This document shows positions 11,863 to 25,200 of a DNA stretch of 64,000 bases, piece by piece; the stretch's first letter is position 1; the number at the start of each line of letters is the position of its first letter. The notes beneath the pieces were generated by a model. The model made no database searches. It saw only the letters and a list, made by a program, of their open reading frames with translations, and was not told where the DNA came from. Both the position numbers and the translations under genes were made by a program. Origin of the DNA: Varanus komodoensis (Eukaryota; Chordata; Lepidosauria; Squamata; Varanidae); the NCBI RefSeq assembly GCF_004798865.1, contig NW_025336479.1, forward strand, positions 7,642,485 to 7,706,484, in the 5' to 3' direction.

Positions 11863-13324
11863 TTCAGCCTTAAATGACCAATGATATTCAATATTCACAG
11901 TCAATTTATCCTGCCATGAGCTCTTATTGGTCGACAAAGGGAAAAATTGTTATTGCATGTGGCTGTCTAGCTGGGTGGTCTTCCAGGCACTGTAATCAGC
12001 ACACGCAGTCTTTCTCATCAGTGCTTAGTTCAACACTACAAATTTATCTTATCATGTGGTAACAGCAAGGGTTTACTCTAAGAATTGTGAGAAACCTTCT
12101 GTAAATGGTTTTTCAAAAGCAAGCAGAATGAATTGCATTTATACTTTGGTTCCTTTGTGGCAAGGCAGCTGTGAAGATTTTTCCTGCCACTTAGTTGTGG
12201 TATTGGTCTTTCTTTTTTCTTTTTTCTTTCTTTAGTTTTGAGGAGGAAAATAAACAGGCAACACATTTCTTTCTCTTCCACACCAGATTCTTGTGTAAGA
12301 ATGAGCTGTAACAGTTAAACGGAATGTTTCAACAAATGAATAGCCATTTTAGCTGGATTTATTATGACAAGTGCACATTAGAAATCATCATCTTAATAGA
12401 CATTTAAAGTTAGTTTGATGATAGGCAGACTGTGAAGCAGCTAAGAACAGTTAGGTAAATTGCAGTGGCATGTATGTACTGCTCAATCTGTTGCTTAAAT
12501 AAAATAATTCTGAAATATTAAGAATTCCTAATGTGGATGTGCTGCTAAAATAGAAGAATGCATATTACTAAAAGAAAGCTGAACATTATCTTGTTAAAGA
12601 AGGTAGAGTATTACAGGTAATATTAATCTAATTATTAAGGAAGCTGCATTCTAAGGTTCCATTATAGGAGCATTCTGGGATGTTAAACATTAACTGTATG
12701 GGGCAGAGGCTGTACTTTTCTTTCCTTTTTGTGGCTTTTTTCTTCAATGAAAATAAAGAATTGCCCCCAGACAGTACCAGCAGAATATCTGTGTATACAC
12801 TGGCCTGTTTCTTTTATGCTGCTTCTGAGAAGGCTTCACTCTGAGTATGCAGCAACTGAGAAGACTTCAGAATTAATGTTCTGGGTATCAGAAGACATCC
12901 CACCCCACTTTCAGTTTTTAAAATACATGTCAACACTTAAGTTGGGTAGACAGCAGCACTAATCATATTAAGCACAGTCTCCAAACTCAGGGAGAATGCA
13001 TAATTAATTCATTGTTTTAGAGGTGCTTATGTACTGGTCAAGAGCAAGCAGTCTGTGCATAACTCCCCATATGAGTAAAGAGAAGAAACCCAGTGTGCAG
13101 TTCAGTGTGACACTGCCATTCCCTCTGCCCAGTAAATCTTGTTCGTTACACCTCTACCATGAGCCAAAACCATCAAGCAGTTTCCATTAAATTGTTTGCC
13201 ACATAGAGTGCAGTAGGGTAGTAAATGCTAATTTGGTGTCAATTAGAAAAATGCCTCTAATGGGGGAAGGAGGTGCAGTTAAAAAGAGGCACTTCTGTTG
13301 ATTCATTGCTGGGCTCATGCTTTC

Positions 13325-13352
13325 TCTCCCCTCCCCTCCCCTCCCCTCCCCA
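13325..13352. repeat. (CTCCC)n microsatellite
   Basis: About five CTCCC units. Confidence 0.9.
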
Positions 13353-14959
13353 TTCCTCAATCCTATGCACTATAGGCCTCTTTCAACACTTTCTGTTTAT
13401 TATTTTAAAGCAAGTTTAGCTTGGATGCCCTATGCTGTATCTTTTAAACATTATTATTATAAATGTAATCCCAAAGTTTGCATTGCTACTGAAGTCCCTT
13501 TAAAACCATACTTCACAAGTGCATCATTACATCCCTAGAGTATTAATGGCTAAACAGTTCCAATATGCATCTAAACAATACTGGCATTCAATACTGGCAG
13601 TGGTCATCTGAATTAATTCTGTTTAATTTTTCTTCCACATTTTAGGATGCATATTAAAGAGATGAACGAAGTTAAAGTAGTGCATATAAGGCCTGTGATA
13701 AAGTAGCTTAGACTAACTTCATCTCTCTAAATTATAAATAGGCGTAAGGAAATTATGTTTTGACTTTCACCTATACTGGGTCGGTATAGTTCCAATGGGT
13801 GAAAAAGATGAGTCATTTTAGGTCCCACTGATATAATTGGGTAGAGTAAAACATGTTAACCAATGGATACTTGTCAACAAAGTCAGCATAGAAAGGTGGT
13901 TTTTAAATACTTTCTGTTTCTATTTCTGTTACATGTGCCTTGAACATTTCTTTATTAATCAGATATAAATCTGATGAGTTAGCACAGCTTAAATGACTGG
14001 TTGCCTGTGATAATTTTTCAAACCTGCATTCATCCATAAGCTGTCAAAACATTATTATGCATTCAAAACAGGAATTCAGATTTTACAAAGTAATTTCAAG
14101 GAAGTTTGATGTGTGCTAATTGGAAGGTAAGATAGGAATTGCACATATATTGAATGTAACTCTGCTGCCCTTGGATGCACACACAGCCATTTCCCTTTGC
14201 TGCTGTATTAAGTTCAGGGCTGCTTAGCAAATGCAGTGGAGGGACATGCACTGCAGTGATCACTGAGTGAAACTTTGAGACTAAAGAAAACAAAGACATT
14301 CCATGGTGGGTTTTTAAAAAATGTAACCATTATGTAATTTTATACATAATTAGTAAAGTGGATTTTCTGGAAAATTCTGAATTGGAGAAATTGCTGGAAA
14401 TTTTTTTCCTATACAAATAAGAGTAGTTCTCATGTTGTAATTTGTACTGGGAAAAATTGTATGGAAAAAATCTAGAGGGTGATCTAGTGTAGCATATTTA
14501 TTTTACTTGCATTTAACAAGCAATAAAAATGAAAAATATGCCATATTAATTTTTTATCCAATACACCACAAGTATTTGACCTGAAACATTTAAGGGGAAA
14601 AATAAAATACACTTAATGTGATTTAAATGTTATGTTATTTAAAATGTTTATGCTGAATCATCTGAAAAACATTAATTGTGTCTCTGAAACTGCAGAGTCT
14701 GCCCAATCCTGTATTTGCAATTGGCATATTCATTGTACTTACAAAATGGAATTTTTCTACAGAAAAATAAAGCATTGCAAAATTTTCCAATCCGCATAAC
14801 TGTGCATAATTATAATAACCTTTTTGATAGCACTTCAGTATATTCAGACCACTGCAGAGCATACCTATGGTCTCAGTATTTCTTAGAGCAGCTGTGTAAG
14901 GTAGCAAATATTATTTTGTTATAGAGGGAGGCTGGTGTTGAGATGGTGGCCTGCCTACG

Positions 14960-15345
14960 GCTACCTAGTACGTACATATCTTCGACATTTGAATTCATGT
15001 TTCCTCTTCACCACTGCTTCCGAACAAACATAGCAGCTTTTTCAGTAACCCAGCTATGGAATGAATGTCCCAGGGGAGACTCACCTGGCAGCTGCATTGT
15101 ACCTTTCTGGTACCAGGTGAAGACCTTATTTCCCCTGGAATTCTCCCAGAAATTTAGTTTCAGGTTGTTCTATGTTCTGTATTTAAATCTTCATGTTGCT
15201 GCTAGGTTGAACTTGAGCTCTCACTTTTATTTTATACTGTGGTTTTTAACTATTTAATTTTTTTACGGGATTCTATGCTTTAAATTATTTGAACTGTGCA
15301 GAGAGCTTCAACTATTGGGCAATATAAAATGTGATAAAGTATGCA
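14960..15345 (+). mobile_element. CR1/L2-clade LINE 3' end
   Basis: Coding remnant ('acccagctatggaatgaatg', 'accaggtgaagaccttattt') is followed by a T-rich 3' untranslated region and the diagnostic terminus 'gaactgtgcagagagcttca', 'actattgggcaatataaaat'. This is the same terminus seen in antisense at 3340. Confidence 0.75.
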
Positions 15346-17194
15346 GCATATGTAAGACACTTCTGTGATATTTTTCATAGTAGAACATCATGACAGCAGT
15401 ACTGAATTGAATGAGACTTCAGTTCTATATATATGTTTCTCTTTGGTGCCACGAGTATATGGATGACTTACATAAGATCAAACACAGGCTACATTTATTA
15501 CTTCTCATTGCTATATAATATGCTTCTCTTCCAGAGTGTCAAAATTACATTAAAAAACACAGTAAAGTTATTTTTTGCCTTCCCCATGTGTGTTTCATTT
15601 ATTTTAGTTACATTTGTAATAGAGGTCTTACATGTTCAACGCCGTGTGAGGTTTTAAATCAGAAGCAAACCACAAAGATAAAAAGATGATTGCTTGAACT
15701 TCTGCACTTGCTGCATGCAAGTCAGACGGTTAACCACCCACCCTTTCCTTAGATGCTCGATATATTTATTTTGCAGTGGGTAAACTTCAAATGCATGTTG
15801 TCAGAAGAGTTAAACGTTACAGTTTACATGATGATGTGTGCGTAGGTTGGGAAAAAAAGACTTTCAGTGGTAAGGAGCTTTCTTTGCCATGCTATGAAGT
15901 TCATGAGCTATGTAATGTATTGGTCCACACGTCTTAAGCTGAGAAATGTTGTTTCTCTGGGCAAGAAGTAATTTCATATTATAATTTGATATAATATCCT
16001 CAGCTTTCCAGTCTATTAAACTGGAATAAAGAACATTATCTAAATATATTAAAGTACATTATGTACAGAGAGCCTGAAACTCAAGGTTGTGAAGGAGCAT
16101 CCAAAGTTTGTTAGTTGCAGCCTCTGTCCAACTGGTCCTTAAAAGCTCCTGAAGTCATACTATCCTTTGCTGAGATATGCATATAGGATTGGGTCATTAA
16201 AATGTTATGTGGTCAACACGATTGCTTTGTGTATGCTGCTGTTAACACAGCGTACTTTGTGTATGCTGCTGGGGTTTTCTGCATCAGTTTTTGGACGACA
16301 CAAATGCATTTTACAGATGTTGGGGCACCATGGCCTAGTCAGCATTTATCAATCTGGAAAATACAATACTACTCCATAGGGTGGGAAAGATCCCTTGCAT
16401 ACAAATTACAAAATATATGAAACTATAGTAAAACCAGGGATAAAGATGAAAATTTTAAAAATTGCTGCAGGTCAAATAAAATCCCAGTATAAAAACCAAA
16501 AAAGACGATTCTTCTAACGCACAGGTGGCAACCTCTGGCCCTGCAGATGTTTAAGTCTACAAGTCCTGTGACCCTACTCAGCCCAAACAATAGTGAGAGA
16601 TTAGCTGAATGCCCACACATTATCTGCTGCTGATCTAAAACATTTGAAAATGTGTACATATTAAAAGCACAAACCGAAGAGTATATATGCTGCCCAGACA
16701 ATAAGCAGAATCCCCAAATGTTGATAAAATGCTGTGGGACATTCACAAAGTTACTGGTCGATGTGTACAGAGACCAAGGAGAAAACATTAATAGTGACTG
16801 GATTGTATTTATGCTTCTGTGGTGTTATATTTTTCCAGCATTGTTTGGCAGCCGTGCATGTTGGCAGAATCATATGCACCATCTTCTATTTTTGTCATTC
16901 CATTTCTGCACATTGTCTGCAGTGTCCAGGGGATGTATGCAGTTTCCACCCACTATACACAGTTACCATTATATGTATATTAATTATATGGTGTACATCA
17001 CTGTAGGCATGTGGGATATTGTTATATGGAACATTGACTGGCCTCAGTGCAGTGGCTGTTTGTAGGCCAAAAAGAGGATTAGATGTACACCTAGCCCTTG
17101 CCAGTTGAGTGACTTTAATTTCCTTTTAATTTCACTGGAAGAATCCTGAATGAATCTTTTTGTTGTGGGGATAACATTGAGAGAAGGAGGAAGA

Positions 17195-17268
17195 GAATGA
17201 TATAAACTGCTCTGAGCTCATTGTAAGAAAAAAGGCGAGATACACATCTAAGAAACAAATAAGGGATA
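17195..17268 (+). mobile_element. Short LINE/SINE 3'-end remnant
   Basis: 'ataaactgctctgagctcat', 'aagaaaaaaggcgagataca' and an 'aacaaata' end resemble a degraded 'aagccgccttgag..gcgggatataaata' terminus. It is too short to assign to a family. Confidence 0.35.
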
Positions 17269-20200
17269 AGGTTCTTCTGTTAATGTGAACGGAAAGCATC
17301 ACTTTGTTATGGTAGTTCTGTGGATGCATTGGAGTGGCCTTGGAGTTGTAGATCCAAATAATAACTTTAAATGTAAGCAAGTAAGGTATGATGTGTGGTG
17401 TTTGTGTGCACATGCGTGTGCAAGCATTGCTATCAGAGTTTCGTATCTAGAGGAGGAAGTAATAGAGTTGCAGTGCCTACCCTGATTTTCAGTTTTTTAA
17501 AAATAGCTACTCTAGTGTGACTGTTATAATTTCTAACTTCTTGGTTGATAAATGTCTCTGAGTAACTTCTTCCCTCTCTGGCACTTTGCTTATACCTCAG
17601 TTGTACTTGAACAACCTATGTCGTTCTAGAAGCTTGCAAAAGCTATTTGATAGTTCTGTATGTCAAAGGCTGAGATGTCTGTCTTGTCATAAGAATGCTG
17701 GCATTTTTACAATGCTAGAGTTTTCACGAGAGCCAGAGGTGTCTTGGAAATATTTTATGGTCATCCCGACAATGAAGATTAAAAGCTTTTGTCATCTAGA
17801 ATTTCAGAATACAGTATAAGGTTCTGTTAGAAGCCTAACTTAGTTTTCTATGTAGTCCACAGATGTTTTTGTTTCCAGAAGGAACACCGTTACTCATAAA
17901 AAGTGATTAGGGCAGTCACTGTAGAACATGTGTTGGTGCCACATATTGCTGAGTGATGCATCAGGCCTATTGACTTGTAAGCTACTATTTGAAAACAATA
18001 GCCTGAAACTTAAGGGAGTGAGAAGCATGTCTCTTTCAATGGCAGCTTTGTAACTGATATCTAAGTTTGCATGACATTTATGTTAGTGATAGTCAGTTTT
18101 GAAATGGTCCTTATGTCCTGCGCAAAGCAGGCTTCTCCTCCTTTAATCTATTATTAAATAAGAACAAATAATACCTATGAAAACTTAAATTACCTGGCAA
18201 ACGTTAGAAAGTGTTGGGGGATATTTGTACTAGCTACATTAAAAAGGTAATGTGGTAAAGTTTGAGTAGCAATGGTAGCATGGCACATTCAGCTGAACCA
18301 GCCAAAATGTTCTAAATACTACCATCTAGAGTAATTAAATTTAATACTTGGAATGGCATGTGCCTTCAAATTATAAAGGAAACATATACACCCAACTGAT
18401 ATGTTGTATGTGTTGATATGGTGCTGGGCATTTGCCCTTTCTTAGGGTATAGACTAAATTACCTGTTTTCTCTGTTCCAAAAACAATGAAAGAGAAACAT
18501 GTAATGGAGACATCTGGACAATTTTTTTTTCTAACTTAGAGAACTGTAGTTCAGTTATCAGAAACTCTCTCTTTTTAAAAAATCCAGACCAATGTGTATT
18601 TTTAAATGATTGCATTACTTTAAGATCTGAAGAGATCTCTTTGGGAAGCAAAATGATGGATTTTAGACATATCCTATGAATTTCCATTTCTATTTGTCTG
18701 GAAGTAGGTGATTTTTTTTCCCCATGGAATAGTCCTTCGGGCGCAATGGTGTCTGGATTAGTTTCTTTTTATGTAATGTGGGAGGTTTGTGAACAGTAGT
18801 GACACATGAACTTCAGAGACAAGTCCTTTTTATTAAAGCTGTTGTGGGGCATCTTTTCTATTACACTGATTTTTTGTACTGGTAACTTCACCTCTTAACT
18901 TGCCCAGATCAAAAATTTGCCATATATAAAGTTTGCTCTGCCTATGTATTGCTCTCTGTTTTGGTATTATAGCAGTGCAATTAGTATTGTGCCTTCCTGT
19001 AACAAAGATGAAAAAGAAAGTACTGCTTTCCCAGGATAAACACTGTTGGTAATTTGGTTGTGTTTTTGATTTTAATGTGAAACACCATAGGGTTTCATTT
19101 TTACAAAGTGTCTAACAAAACAAACATGGCAATTCTTTTCATAAACCATTAGCAAACATGACTGGCTTTTCCCCCTATGATGTTTTTTGAAACATTGGCT
19201 GCCTCTGTCCCACGGCACTGCAAATCCAAGAACAGATTTTGATAATTCTTATATGTTGGCTGAGATCCCTGATAAAGCATAAGTTTAGCTATGTCACTAG
19301 TAGTGTGCTCTGTGAATAAGGTTTTTCAACCTGTAGCTTGATGGCTACTCTGCAGACAGTCTGTGTTACTCCCCTGCGGCTCAGACCAGGGTAGACTTTG
19401 AAAATGTGACCGTTACTAACATAGACCCTATTTCCAAAAGTAATTTAGAAAGTGATCCTTCCCCTCATTGAGTTCAGTAGGATTTTTTCCTATGACTTCA
19501 CTTAGTTCAAATTGCAGCCTTGGGCAAGGCTGAAATATTAATGTGAGTGCTATGTGAGAAATAAGGCCAAAGAGGGAGTTCATTCATTGTTGGTGAATTT
19601 AACTGGCTCTTACATGTACATTTTCTGTATTTGGTACTTGTGTGTTGTATCTTTCAAGCATAGCACTGGAAGTTTTCTTCTCTGCTGTTCTTTGTAACTC
19701 AGCGTACTTTTGTGTAGTTATTGTAATAATAATATATCTGCCCACAGTTTAAATCTGTGTGTTTGTAGCAAAGGTATAAAAAACAAACTGGTCAGAAACA
19801 AATTGTGATCTTTGGGTAGAAAGCCTGGTTGAGAGAAGGGGATTCTGTTGACAGGGTTTTAAAATGAAGGAAGGTGGTCTGTCTTACTGATTCAATTTAT
19901 CTTGTTTCTGTAAAAATGAGTCATCTTATGGCACATCCTGTAACTTTTGCTTTCCAAGATTTGTCTTGAACTCTATTGTCTGAATTCACTTCTCCATAAA
20001 TGTGACAGAAGTAATTGCAGCAATGTTTTGCTTGTTACTATTAGCAGGAATTAAAAACTGGCTCAACTTCCACCACAGTTATTAATGTTATATGAGCTTG
20101 ATCCTTTGAAGGAATCTGAAGCTGTACCAGGGTTTTTTATCTTTGATTTCCTTGCCTATTTTACGCTATACTGCATTAGTTCAGTCTCATTTTAACATGT

Positions 20201-20639
20201 GAAGTGCCACTGGTCAAGTGCAAACATTACTGTCTTCTTTTCTATTTCAAACCATATTCAAAAGCAAAAGTGCTTTATTCGTTTTTCTCCTATTTAAGCT
20301 AATAGCAGTGTTTTAATATTTTTAATCTGCACTTTATCAAAATGGATTAGTTGTTAGAAGTAAAAGACGGAAATTATCTATATATAAAAACTTGAAGTTC
20401 AGAAAAGGAAATCTGATACAGAAGCAATTTTAAGACGAGAATCTACTAATATTTGACAGCCTCTCAACAGATACTCATTTAAAACTGTCAGAGCCTAAGG
20501 CTGCACAGATTTGTACACATTTACTTGAGAGTATCTCACATTGAACTGAATGGGATTTACATTGAAGAATGTAACACCATAAGTTGAAAATGTCACACTT
20601 TAATGCATACAGTGTCTCTCTCTCGCCCATCCCTCTGCC

Positions 20640-20660
20640 ACACACACACACACACACACA
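20640..20660. repeat. (CA)n microsatellite
   Basis: About ten CA units followed by GAGAG. Confidence 0.95.
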
Positions 20661-22160
20661 GAGAGCTTACCTGCCCTTCACTCTATTCCATTCGAGCCTT
20701 AATTTGTATAGTCTGCAAGCTAAACTTGTATGGATAGTGTTAAAGTTTAATGTTTTCAGTGTCTTAGGGATCTCCATTTTGACATTGTGTTAAATAACTC
20801 TGTTGCTGCATCACTAAAATAAATTCTCAGTTTAGTTTGTATGTATTGTGTTAATACTAATAATTGATTGTCATGTATTTTGACACTACGCTAATGTCTA
20901 TTATTGAATAATGAGGTTCATTTCTTTAGCTTGTGAGTCAGCCACATAACCAACAAGTCTATAAAATATCTGGCTCTTCATTATGATGAACAGAGGCTAA
21001 AAAGTCACATCTTCCTAGTTGATTGTGTGTGTTTGTGTGCATGTGTGTATTCTAAAGTTAAATTTCCATTTTCAAGTAAGCTACATCAAGGTGAAATTTC
21101 TAATATACTTTAATAAACATAAATGTTGTTAGATTTGTGTATCATTTCCGGAGAGAAGTCCTGTCTTGCAAAATACCAAATAATATGTACTTTGTGCATA
21201 CACTAAATTACACACACACCTATGTTGTCATGTAAATAAGTCTTCTTTCATGTGGAACGCGATTGCACTCAGATTATTTCAGTCTAGCCACCTGTATTTT
21301 GTTGGAAAAATTAATTGGAATTATGCTGCTTAAGTACTTTCCCTTTATATTCAGTTGACATGAAGTGCCTATGTAATATCTCAGTGAATATCAGTCTTTG
21401 TGAATTATAAAGTCCGTCCTAAAGTGAGAAAAAAACAGAGTGACAGGTGACCATTGTAGTTCATCTCATCCTGCAAATACGTCATGGTGAGTTCAAGAAC
21501 CTGTGCCAGGTCTGATGGATGACTGGGCTTCCCCTGGGCTCAGCTCCTGCTCCTTCCACCTCTGTCCTCCACCTGGCTCAAGCACATAACATCATGACCT
21601 TCGCAGCGGAACCCATCTTGTCTTTCCTTGCCATTGCAGTCGTCACCCCTTTTGTTGTGTGTGTGTCTTCTGGACACTAAAAAATGCAGTTTTTCATTTT
21701 TTAGCCTCTGCAAAGTATGTACATATGTTTCTGTTCTTACTGTTGACTGTCTTTTCCAAGTGTGCTCTTACATCTATCTAATATGTGTAGGCTTGTCTTG
21801 TAAATTGTCATATTTCTTTCAACTATTAGAAGGCGTATAGGCACAGTTGCCAGGTCCAATTGTCAAGTTGTCAATTGAAAAATGCTGGTAGATGGGGAAA
21901 AGGCCTCAGATGAAGGTGCACTAAAAGTAAGCACTAAGGGACAATCTCTCCCCCTTAGCAGTGTTAATCATTTTAAAGTTGAGTATAGAACTGACAGTTT
22001 TCAGTGTCTACCATCTTTTCTTCACTTCCCCAGGTCTCCAACTACACCAGAAAGAGGAGATACTAGCTTCTTTTGACCTTTTTGCAGGTCCATTTCAGAG
22101 CATATACTGCTGCAGTTACTGCAGTTACCTGAGAATTCACAAAAATGCAGAATATGCAGT

Positions 22161-22266
22161 TTTAATGGCTGGGAAGTAAGTGAAGAAAAAAAAATGCACA
22201 CCTGGAGTAATATAGCAGTTAATTCAGTGCAAAATCTTATCTTCCATTTACTTCCCAGCCATTAAA
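22161..22266. repeat. Perfect 19-bp inverted repeat with 68-base loop, longer imperfect arms
   Basis: TTTAATGGCTGGGAAGTAA at 22161-22179 is exactly the reverse complement of 22248-22266. Outside the perfect core, imperfect pairing continues (left 'cacaaaaatgcag', right read back 'ccacagaaagtac'), giving arms of roughly 45 bases. This could be a small MITE, an inverted duplication or a transcribed hairpin within the intron. Confidence 0.85.
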
Positions 22267-25200
22267 TTTGTGTACTTTCTGTGGATTTTTGAAAGACTGT
22301 GAGGGAGTCACTTTACCCTCAGCAATAACTGCTCCAAAAAGGAGCTACAAAAAGTGAGTGTGAGAGAAATTATTATCTATCTTTTCTGGAGTATCTGAAT
22401 GGTGGAAGTGATGGGGAGTTAGTGTTCTCCTCCTGCCCTTTTGGTGCACTTTCTGTTTTGCCACCCCCTTATTCAGAGCTTCTGATTTGTGCTGCTTGGT
22501 CTCTTCTTTATGATATTTCATCCCCTGGTCCTTTGCAACTCTGTGTAAAGTTGCAAAAAAAATAGGGAACCTCATCTTGATATTGCTCACATCTGATTAC
22601 CATACGTGTATTTTAGCACACACAAAATAAATAACCCCAATTGTACATGTGCTGAAAATTGTTTTTAGAAAGCCAGGGAATAAATGACGGTCTTTCTAAA
22701 GCGCCATTTTGACCTTAGTGGAAGGGCAGTCATTGGTGAGATCACAAAAACCAAGTGTTATGGGCTTTTTGCTTCTCTTGCCAGTGGGCTGTGTAACCAA
22801 TTGTGGCAACCCATGATAAAAATTGGTTTCCTGGATTCAGATGACAAAGCAACCCTTCATAGACAAGAAGAATCCTACAACAAAGTATGAGTGGCATGTG
22901 GCAGTGTTGGACATAAAAAGCCTGGACCTGGCATGCTCAGCCCAGTCAAGCATGGCAAGGGTGAGAGATTGAAAAGAGGTTTGATCACAGCAAAGAGGCA
23001 ATTGATCAGGAGCACATGGTGGAGTTCCTTTTATACCTTGGCTGACCAGGTAGCGAAGACAGTTGCCCTTTGGTTTGAAATGCCTACCATGAGTGTTGAT
23101 TTACCGGGGAGGCTGTGTCACCTTAAGGCTGGGCCGAGGGCTTTTTAGGTTGGGAGACTCTTGAGAAAGATTCCTCTTAATCCCTGATCACCCGGAGGTC
23201 CTAATTGCACTGGGAAGACACACTGTAAGTGCATAACCAGTCTGCCCCTGCTTAATGCCAGCCACACAGGTATGTGCTACAACATCTTCCTGAAAAAGAA
23301 GCCACCCCATGAAAACACTCTGGGTTTGGACAATTGGACAAGCAAGCATAGCTGGGTTGCCCATGGTAGGTTGTTGTGTGAACCCAGCCTGTATTTAGCT
23401 TTTATGTATGTTCTAATATATTACTTTTAGTCCAATCCTAGAGAGTTTTATTTGAAGTTTGCTCCACTCACTTTAAAGAGATTTACTAAGCTAATTTTTC
23501 TTACAAACCAAGCCATTAGAGTTGAGGACTAACTGAATAAAATATTGTAAAGCATTATTGGAGTTGGGGATAGAATAATACTGTTTCCATTATGATGACC
23601 TCTTTTTCCGAGAGATGTTATTTTAATCTGACTTTTTGTGAATTTATATGAGAAAAAAGGCATATTGCTGGCTTTCAGGTAGCAAACTGGATATAGGAAA
23701 AAGAAAACAAAACTATATTTGTTGTGTGCAGCACGGTCATATGCTCTCGAGAGTCTAGGTGGCCACAGGATTTTTCAAAGTCCTAGCTACAAGGGCAGAA
23801 AAGTTCTCCAACATTGTAGTTGTGCCTGTGAGCATCCTTCCCACTCTTTGCAGTTGGCATGGAAGACCCATGCTGGCTGCATTTTGAAGGGTGCAGGAGT
23901 GAACTCAGAGACAAGGCTGAATGGGCGTTCTGGGCAGGGCACTGAGTAGACAGGCATCTCCATGATGCAAAATATCCTAGCAGTGCCTCAGCCTCATTCT
24001 TTATGCATCTCTTTATGTGCCTCACTTAGCCAAAATCAGATATCTAAATGTTTTGTAGAGCAGAAGGAGTATGAAGGCAACCTTTCCCTCCACACTCCTA
24101 CCTTTCATAAGATGTCCGTAATTCTCTAAGCTCCAAGGATTATAAGTGTCCAGATTGGATTGCTCCCTTGGTTGCACAAATAGAATGTGTCAGGAAAGTG
24201 TTCAGAGGAGGAGAAGTCTTAAATGTTTTATTTATTTTGTGGCCAGGATTTTCTTTGACTTAGTATCTTCTATTACACAACTTCTTGATGTCTATTGACG
24301 AGGATGACATCCAAGAGCATTGAAATAGTTCTGTCAGCTGGCAAATGACAAAGACAGTAACCTCTATTTTAGTACAATAATACGTGCATTACTATTATAC
24401 TGATTTATGCACAATCTAATGACCCTAGGATCCATAGATACAGGTTGTAAAATTAGTGCTGTTCTGAAAATGCTAACAAATTGTGTTGATTTTACTTTTA
24501 CCCATCAATCAACTTATCCATCACTGAAATGTAATAGAAAAGAAATGTGGTTATAGCTAAATAATACAGTATTAGCACTGAACCAGCATATTTTCTCAAA
24601 CTATCTATTTTTAAAAATGACATGAAATCTTCAGAGAACATCTACAAAATTGAGTTCTCATCTTTCTTTCTAGTCTTATGGTCAGCTAATTAAAATGATT
24701 TTACAAAAATTACATAAGAAAAAGAATTAGGGATTCTTCTCAACCACACCCTATTCTGAAGTAAGAATTTAGATACAGAGTTTAAGGACATAAAGGATCA
24801 CCATTGTTGTTGTTGCTAGCAGGCTATAATATCTTTCTGTTTGGTTTTATACCAAGATCTGCTTAGCAATGTTTCTGCAGTTATATTTCTGGTTTAAAAT
24901 CTATTTGTAGCCCTGTGGAACAGAGATCACCCGGTTTTAGTGTAAAATTATGTTAAATTAATGCATACATTGCTTTTCAATTTGAAATAATTAGTTTAAT
25001 TCTAGGGTTCCATGAATTATGCAACAAGAAACAGTAAATTGCCTCTGTCACCTTTTAAAATTATATTGGCATATTGTTCAAAAGTCCCTTTTTTATAACA
25101 TTTCATATGATTATTTGAATTAAGCTAGCATGTTCTGCTACTGATGAGTTATCCTATTGTTGACAATCCATTTCAAAATCATTTTGTCATTTGCTTTTAT

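Larger units (their letters stand above)
9311..14959. other. Intronic stretch without recognised elements
   Basis: AT-rich sequence dense in stops. Only the AG and CTCCC microsatellites stand out. A somewhat GC-richer patch at about 11130-11430 carries no recognisable exon or repeat. Confidence 0.6.

Noticed and set aside
16652-17065. 137-codon plus-strand frame and the 121-codon minus-strand frame overlapping it.
   Set aside because: No domain, no splice context and no repeat family; typical of chance frames in AT-rich intron.
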